Assembly: GCA_026417755.1 (NCBI GenBank)
Contig: JAOACQ010000034.1
Span: forward strand, 1-36,004
Reading direction: 5' to 3'
DNA from: Brevinematales bacterium
GTDB taxonomy: Bacteria; Spirochaetota; Brevinematia; Brevinematales; JAOACQ01
DNA length: 36,004 nt
Positions 31,706-36,004 of the stretch are shown piece after piece. The notes under the pieces were generated by a model. That model made no database searches. It was not told where the DNA came from and saw only the letters and a list, made by a program, of their open reading frames with translations. Numbering within the stretch: the first letter of the stretch is position 1; each line of letters opens with the position of its first letter. Position numbers and translations under genes: made by a program.

Positions 31706-33178
31706 ATGGAAGAAAAAAATTTATCAGATGAAAGACAATCTCGTTTAAACAAACTCAATCTATGGAAAGAAAAAAAGATTAACCCCTATCCAAACTTATA
31801 TAAACCATCTTCTTATTCTATAGATATAAAGGAAAAGTTTGAAAAAGAAGGTGATAAAGAGTTTCCTACAGATATTGCCGGTAGAATTATACTTTTGAGA
31901 GATTTTGGTAAAGCTATCTTTGCCACAATTAAAGATAGCAAAGGAACTATTCAGATATATGCTAGAAAAGATATTCTCGGTGATGAAAAGTTTGAAGATT
32001 TTAAACTTCTTGATATTGGAGATATAATTGGAGCTAGAGGTGATGTTTTCAGAACCCATAAGGGAGAGATAACTATTCTTGTCAAAGAATTTAAACTACT
32101 TGCAAAATCTCTTCTTGGACTTCCAGAAAAATGGCACGGTTTAACTGATGTAGAAACAAGGTATAGACAGAGATACCTTGACTTAATAGTGAACGATAAG
32201 GTTAAAGAAGATTTCAAGACCAGATTTAAGATAATTGCATACATAAGAAATTTTTTAAATAACAAAGGTTTTCTTGAAGTTGAAACTCCAATGATGCAGA
32301 CTATCCCCGGTGGAGCAACTGCAAAACCTTTTATCACCCATCATAATGCTTTAGATATTGATTTATATTTGAGAATTGCACCAGAGCTTTTCTTAAAAAG
32401 GCTTATAGTTGGTGGCTTTGAAAAGGTTTATGAACTCAATAGAAATTTCAGAAATGAAGGTATAGACACCAGACATAATCCAGAATTCACGATGCTTGAA
32501 CTCTATCAGGCTTATGCTGATTATAATGATATGATTGCTATATTTGAAGAGCTTATGCAAAATCTTTCTCTTGAGATTAAAGGCGATACAAAACTTGAAT
32601 ACCAGGATAAAATACTTGATTTCGGAAAGTGGGAAAAGATAAAATATGTTGACGCCCTTAAAAAATATGCAAATATAGATGTAACAAACATAAAAACAAT
32701 CGACCAAGCAAGAGAAATTGCTTCTCTTAAAGGTTTCTCAGATGTAAAAGATTTTGAAGGTAAGTGGAGTATTATAAACAGATTATTTGAAGAATACGTT
32801 GAACCACATTTGATGGAACCAACTATAATATATGAATATCCGGCAGAAATCTCTCCTCTTGCAAAGTATAAAGAAGAAGATTATGAATTTGTGGAAAGAT
32901 TTGAGGCCTATGTATATGGAAGAGAGATAGCAAATGCATTCTCAGAGCTTAATGACCCAATAGTTCAGGCAGAAAGATTTTTTGAACAGGCAAAGAAAAA
33001 GGCTGAAGGTGATGAAGAAGCAATGTATGTTGATGAAGATTATCTTAAAGCTCTTGAAGTTGGAATGCCACCAACCGGTGGAATGGGCATAGGTATTGAC
33101 AGACTTGTTATGTTCTTTATAAATACGAATTCTATAAGGGATACAATTCTATTCCCTACACTAAAGACAAGAGATTAA
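31706..33178 (+). CDS. lysS: Lysyl-tRNA synthetase, class II
   Basis: This 490-residue protein is a bacterial class II LysRS: an OB-fold anticodon-binding domain (about 55-150, IAGRIILLRDFGKAIFATIK, IIGARGDVFRTHKGEITILV), then the catalytic domain with motif 1 (FLEVETPMMQTIPGGATAKP), motif 2 (NRNFRNEGIDTRHNPEFTML) and motif 3 (GMGIGIDRLVMFF). It attaches lysine to tRNA-Lys. GAAGGG precedes the ATG. The dapL gene follows after 14 bases, so lysine synthesis and lysine charging share a transcript. Confidence 0.98.
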   Translation: MEEKNLSDERQSRLNKLNLWKEKKINPYPNLYKPSSYSIDIKEKFEKEGDKEFPTDIAGRIILLRDFGKAIFATIKDSKGTIQIYARKDILGDEKFEDFKLLDIGDIIGARGDVFRTHKGEITILVKEFKLLAKSLLGLPEKWHGLTDVETRYRQRYLDLIVNDKVKEDFKTRFKIIAYIRNFLNNKGFLEVETPMMQTIPGGATAKPFITHHNALDIDLYLRIAPELFLKRLIVGGFEKVYELNRNFRNEGIDTRHNPEFTMLELYQAYADYNDMIAIFEELMQNLSLEIKGDTKLEYQDKILDFGKWEKIKYVDALKKYANIDVTNIKTIDQAREIASLKGFSDVKDFEGKWSIINRLFEEYVEPHLMEPTIIYEYPAEISPLAKYKEEDYEFVERFEAYVYGREIANAFSELNDPIVQAERFFEQAKKKAEGDEEAMYVDEDYLKALEVGMPPTGGMGIGIDRLVMFFINTNSIRDTILFPTLKTRD

Positions 33179-33192
33179 TTAAAGGAGATGAT

Positions 33193-34422
33193 ATGGTATA
33201 TATAAACGAAAATTTTAAACTCTTAAAAAGAAACTATCTGTTTGCGGAAGTTTCAAATAGAGTAAAAAAATATAAAGAAACTCATCCTGAATCAAAAATT
33301 ATAAGGCTTGGTATTGGTGATGTTACAGAACCACTGACTGATAGTGTTATAAAAGAGCTTGAAAATGCAGTCAAAGAAATGTCGAAAAGAGAAACATTTC
33401 AGGGCTATCCTCCTTATGAGGGGTATGATTTTTTAAGAAAGGCAATCTCAGAGATTGATTTCAAAAGAAGAGGTATAGACATATCTCCAGATGAAATATA
33501 CATATCTACAGGAGCAAAGGAAGATACAGCAAATTTTCAGGAATTGTTTTCAAAAGAGTGTAAGGTAGCTATACCCGATCCTGTTTATCCTGTTTATGTA
33601 GATAGCAACGTTATGGCTGGCAGAAGTGGCATTGCAAAAGAAAAAAGGTATAGTAATTTTGTTTACCTTGAGTGTAATGAAGAAAATAATTTTAAACCAT
33701 CTCTACCATCTGAAAAGGTTGATATAATATATTTATGTTTTCCAAATAATCCTTCTGGACAGGTTATAACCAAATAAGAGCTAAAAAAATGGGTTGATTA
33801 CGCTATTCAAAATAACTCCATAATCCTTTACGATGCTGCTTATGAAGCATATGTTCAGGAACCTGATATTCCAAAAAGTATTTATGAAATAGAAGGTGCT
33901 AAAAAAGTAGCTGTTGAATTCAGAAGTTTATCCAAAACAGCCGGATTTACAGGGACAAGATGTGCTTATACAATTATCCCCAAAGAAGTTTGTATTTATG
34001 ACAAAGAAAAAAACACATACCCCCTTGGTGAACTATGGTTAAGAAGACAGTCAACTAAATTCAATGGAGTTGCCTATATTATTCAAAAAGGTGCTGCTGC
34101 TGTATTCACCGATAAAGGTCAAGAAGAAGTAAAAAAACTTGTAGCATATTATCTTGAAAATGCCAAAATAATCTACAATACTATTAAAAATCTTGGATTA
34201 AAAGTGTATGGAGGTGTAAATTCTCCTTACATTTGGTTCAAAGTCCCCGATAAATTTGACTCATGGAGCTTTTTTGACTTTCTACTTAATCAATGCCAGA
34301 TTGTCTCAACACCAGGAGAAGGTTTCGGTCAAAATGGAGAAGGATTTATAAGACTTTCAGCTTTTGGAAATAGAGATGACATAATTGAAGCCACTGAAAG
34401 ATTGAAAAAACTATGCTTTTAA
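33193..34422 (+). pseudogene. dapL: LL-diaminopimelate aminotransferase gene interrupted by an in-frame TAA
   Basis: The frame from 33193 to the stop at 34420-34422 spans 410 codons, the normal DapL length, and is open except for a TAA at 33775-33777 (codon 195). The first part contains RLGIGDVTEPLTDSVIKELE, FQGYPPYEGYDFLRKAI and CFPNNPSGQVITK. After the TAA the same frame continues with ELKKWVDYAIQNNSIILYDA, LSKTAGFTGTR (pyridoxal phosphate Lys248) and STPGEGFGQNGEGFIR. DapL makes LL-diaminopimelate from tetrahydrodipicolinate for lysine and peptidoglycan. In homologues a Glu or similar residue occupies this position; GAA to TAA is one base change. It may be a real nonsense mutation, a sequencing or assembly error, or read through. 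An AAAGGAG site precedes the ATG. Confidence 0.85.
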
Positions 34423-34459
34423 AGTTTAACTGAAATTAAAAGTTAACATTCCAAAAATC

Positions 34460-34476
34460 AAAACTCCATAAGTTTT
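34460..34476. terminator. Weak hairpin between dapL and citrate synthase
   Basis: AAAACT-CCATA-AGTTTT forms a 6-bp, AT-rich stem between the two convergent genes. On the minus strand it is followed by GATTTTT, so it could end citrate synthase transcription; the plus-strand tail is only CATTCTTATTT. The stem has a single G-C pair and support is weak. Confidence 0.3.
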
Positions 34477-34529
34477 CATTCTTATTTGTAAATTCCAACA
34501 AATCTAATTTAATGAGAATTTATCAGACA

Positions 34530-35882
34530 TTATTTCCGTTTATCCAGAGGAATATACTTGTGTTCTCCAAGAACATATTTATAAGCAGGTCTTATAATTC
34601 TTCCACCTGACACGATCTCTTCTATAAGATGAGCCGCCCAACCAGCAATTCTTGCTATAGCAAATATTGGAGTATGCAAATCTTCCTCTATACCAAGCAT
34701 ATCATAAACAAAACCAGAATAGAAGTCTACATTTGCACAAATAATTTTTGAGCCTTTAAGCTCAGTGAAAGTCTCTTTTCCTATCTCTTCAATTTTTGAA
34801 TACAAATAAAATTCTTCTTCTCTCTTCGCTTCCTTTGCAAGCTCCATTGCTTTATTCTTAAGTAATTCTGCTCTCGGATCCGACAAAGAATAAACCGCAT
34901 GTCCCATTCCGTAGATAAGACCACTTCTATCAAATGCCTCTTTTTTTAAGATCTTAACTATATAATCCTTAATCTCTTTCTCACTCGTCCAGTCTTTAAT
35001 ATTCTTCTTGGCGTCTTCCATCATTTCCATAACTTTTGTATTTGCACCACCATGTTTTGGCCCCTTGAGAGAACCAATAGCAGCAGCTATAGCAGAATAT
35101 GTGTCCGTGCCTGTTGAAGACACAACGTGAACAGTAAAGGTAGAGTTATTTCCGCCACCATGTTCAGCATGTAAAACAAGACAAAGATCAAGAATTTCGG
35201 CCTCCAACTTTGAAAAATCCCTTGTAGGTCTTATAAGTGAAAGAAAATTTTCTGCATGAGAATGCTCACCAGACTGATGATGAAGATGTAAACTTTTTCC
35301 CTGATGATAGTGCCTTTTTGCGTGGTAAGCATAAGCTACCATAGCGGGAAATCTCGCAATAAGTTTTATACATTGAGTCAACACATTTGCAACTTCAAGA
35401 TTATCCGGATCAGGATCATAGGCATAAAGAACACTTACCTGACGTATTAGTAAGTTCATAAGATTCTTACCCGGTGATTTAAGAATAATATTTTCCTTAA
35501 ATCCCTCTGGTAAATTTCTATATAAGTTAAGTAACTCACAAAAATCAGACAATTCTTTTCTATTAGGCAACTTACCAAACAAAAGCAAAAAAGCAGTTTC
35601 TTCAAATCCATATCGATTTTCACTCTGAAAACCACTTACCAATTCTTTAATATCTATTCCTCTATATCTTAAACGCCCTTCTACAGGCTTTATTTCTCCT
35701 TCATCTATAACATAACCATGAACATCCCCAATCGTTGTGAGACCAACAATGACACCACTACCATCTTCATTTCTTAAACCTCTTTTCACATTATATTTTA
35801 TATATAATTCTGGATCTATTTTCGCATTCTTTTTTGCTAACTCAACCAGTTGCCCAATGATAGCGGTATTCTTTTCGGTCAT
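34530..35882 (-). CDS. gltA: Citrate synthase
   Basis: The 450-residue protein belongs to the citrate/2-methylcitrate synthase family: GEIKPVEGRLRYRGIDIKEL, the catalytic-His segments LHAEHGGGNNSTFTVH and YGMGHAVYSLSDPRA, the catalytic Asp segment CANVDFYSGFVYDMLG, and GSLKGPKHGGAN. It condenses oxaloacetate with an acyl-CoA, most likely acetyl-CoA, to citrate. The 35-residue N-terminal helical extension and the His-rich stretch (LHLHHQSGEHSHAENF) resemble a clade seen in anaerobes. It is transcribed alone with CGGAGG before the ATG. A propionyl-CoA (methylcitrate) activity cannot be excluded. Confidence 0.93.
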   Translation of the reverse strand: MTEKNTAIIGQLVELAKKNAKIDPELYIKYNVKRGLRNEDGSGVIVGLTTIGDVHGYVIDEGEIKPVEGRLRYRGIDIKELVSGFQSENRYGFEETAFLLLFGKLPNRKELSDFCELLNLYRNLPEGFKENIILKSPGKNLMNLLIRQVSVLYAYDPDPDNLEVANVLTQCIKLIARFPAMVAYAYHAKRHYHQGKSLHLHHQSGEHSHAENFLSLIRPTRDFSKLEAEILDLCLVLHAEHGGGNNSTFTVHVVSSTGTDTYSAIAAAIGSLKGPKHGGANTKVMEMMEDAKKNIKDWTSEKEIKDYIVKILKKEAFDRSGLIYGMGHAVYSLSDPRAELLKNKAMELAKEAKREEEFYLYSKIEEIGKETFTELKGSKIICANVDFYSGFVYDMLGIEEDLHTPIFAIARIAGWAAHLIEEIVSGGRIIRPAYKYVLGEHKYIPLDKRK

Positions 35883-35920
35883 TAAAACCTCCGGTAACTT
35901 TAAAAAATATAAAGCTATAA

Positions 35921-35949
35921 ATTATAATATATTGTTGTTTTTTTTTCAA
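35921..35949 (-). promoter_or_regulatory. Promoter of citrate synthase
   Basis: On the minus strand, -35 TTGAAA (35949-35944), 17-base spacer, -10 TATAAT (35926-35921), 38 bases before the start codon. Confidence 0.7.
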
Positions 35950-35966
35950 TCGATACGGAAAAAAAG

Positions 35967-35995
35967 TTGAAAAATATTATCAACTATGTTATTAT
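35967..35995 (+). promoter_or_regulatory. Promoter of an unseen gene beyond the right edge
   Basis: -35 TTGAAA (35967-35972), 17-base spacer, -10 TATTAT (35990-35995) preceded by TGT (extended -10). It points out of the window, divergent from citrate synthase; the gene it serves is not visible. Confidence 0.6.
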
Positions 35996-36004
35996 GGTAA
36001 AAAT

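Noticed and set aside
33775-33777. Genetic-code change or selenocysteine/pyrrolysine recoding at the dapL TAA
   Set aside because: TAA is the normal stop of many genes in the window (for example recG's upstream gene and the fumarase gene), and known recoding uses TGA or TAG. A mutation, error or simple readthrough is more likely.
34204-34422. A separate 72-codon gene beginning with GTG
   Set aside because: It is only the C-terminal end of the interrupted dapL frame; it has no ribosome site and lies after the catalytic lysine.

Overview
The window is a very AT-rich piece of bacterial chromosome (roughly 30% GC by eye), densely packed with protein genes and without any recognisable rRNA, tRNA, CRISPR array, transposon or phage gene. 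The envelope genes (a TonB-dependent outer-membrane receptor and a TolC-type outer-membrane factor with its MacA-like periplasmic adaptor) indicate a cell with two membranes. A class I iron-sulfur fumarase subunit, an iron-type alcohol dehydrogenase family protein, a radical SAM enzyme and a cobalamin-enzyme reactivation domain fit an anaerobe. Diaminopimelate appears to be made through LL-diaminopimelate aminotransferase. I cannot name the phylum from sequence alone. Promoters follow a housekeeping pattern: TTGACA-like -35, 17-bp spacer, TAAAAT or TATAAT-like -10.

Layout. Positions 1-2756: a partial TetR repressor (minus strand) with tandem operators over its own start site, divergent from a TonB-dependent receptor. 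Positions 2865-6251 (plus): FmdB zinc ribbon, fumarase alpha subunit, a stand-alone methionine-synthase-type reactivation domain and a YgiQ radical SAM protein. Positions 6226-14795 (minus): a long cluster reading DUF4912 protein, YfcE-like phosphodiesterase, YbeY, small membrane protein, DUF58 protein, anchored TPR protein, DprA, then behind a separate promoter an unrecognised 491-residue protein and RecG. Positions 14962-17298 (plus): a PHP-glycosyltransferase fusion. Positions 17281-20581 (minus): MutS coupled to a Mut7-C/ubiquitin-fold nuclease-like protein. Positions 20683-24537 (plus): LarC, a 124-residue unknown, an LsrG-like monooxygenase, an iron-type ADH and RNase HIII. Positions 24527-29191 (minus): a TolC-MacA-MacB efflux operon and a 56-residue membrane protein downstream of it. 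Positions 29289-34422 (plus): a short leader with a hairpin, DUF3467 protein, SmpB, ManC-type bifunctional sugar enzyme, LysS, and a dapL gene broken by one in-frame TAA. Positions 34530-35882 (minus): citrate synthase, divergent from a promoter that leaves the window.

Functional threads: DNA repair, recombination and uptake (RecG, DprA, MutS, RNase HIII); translation and RNA quality control (YbeY, SmpB, LysS); central carbon (citrate synthase, fumarase alpha, ManC); efflux and envelope (MacAB-TolC, TonB receptor, DUF58/TPR proteins).

I see no clear new defence or mobile system. The items most worth a second look are the single nonsense codon in an otherwise intact dapL, the unrecognised 491-residue gene with a palindrome inside its promoter spacer, the promoter-plus-hairpin leader before the DUF3467 gene, the orphan cofactor-related genes (fumarase alpha without beta, reactivation domain without MetH, LarC without LarABE), and the tandem TetR operators.
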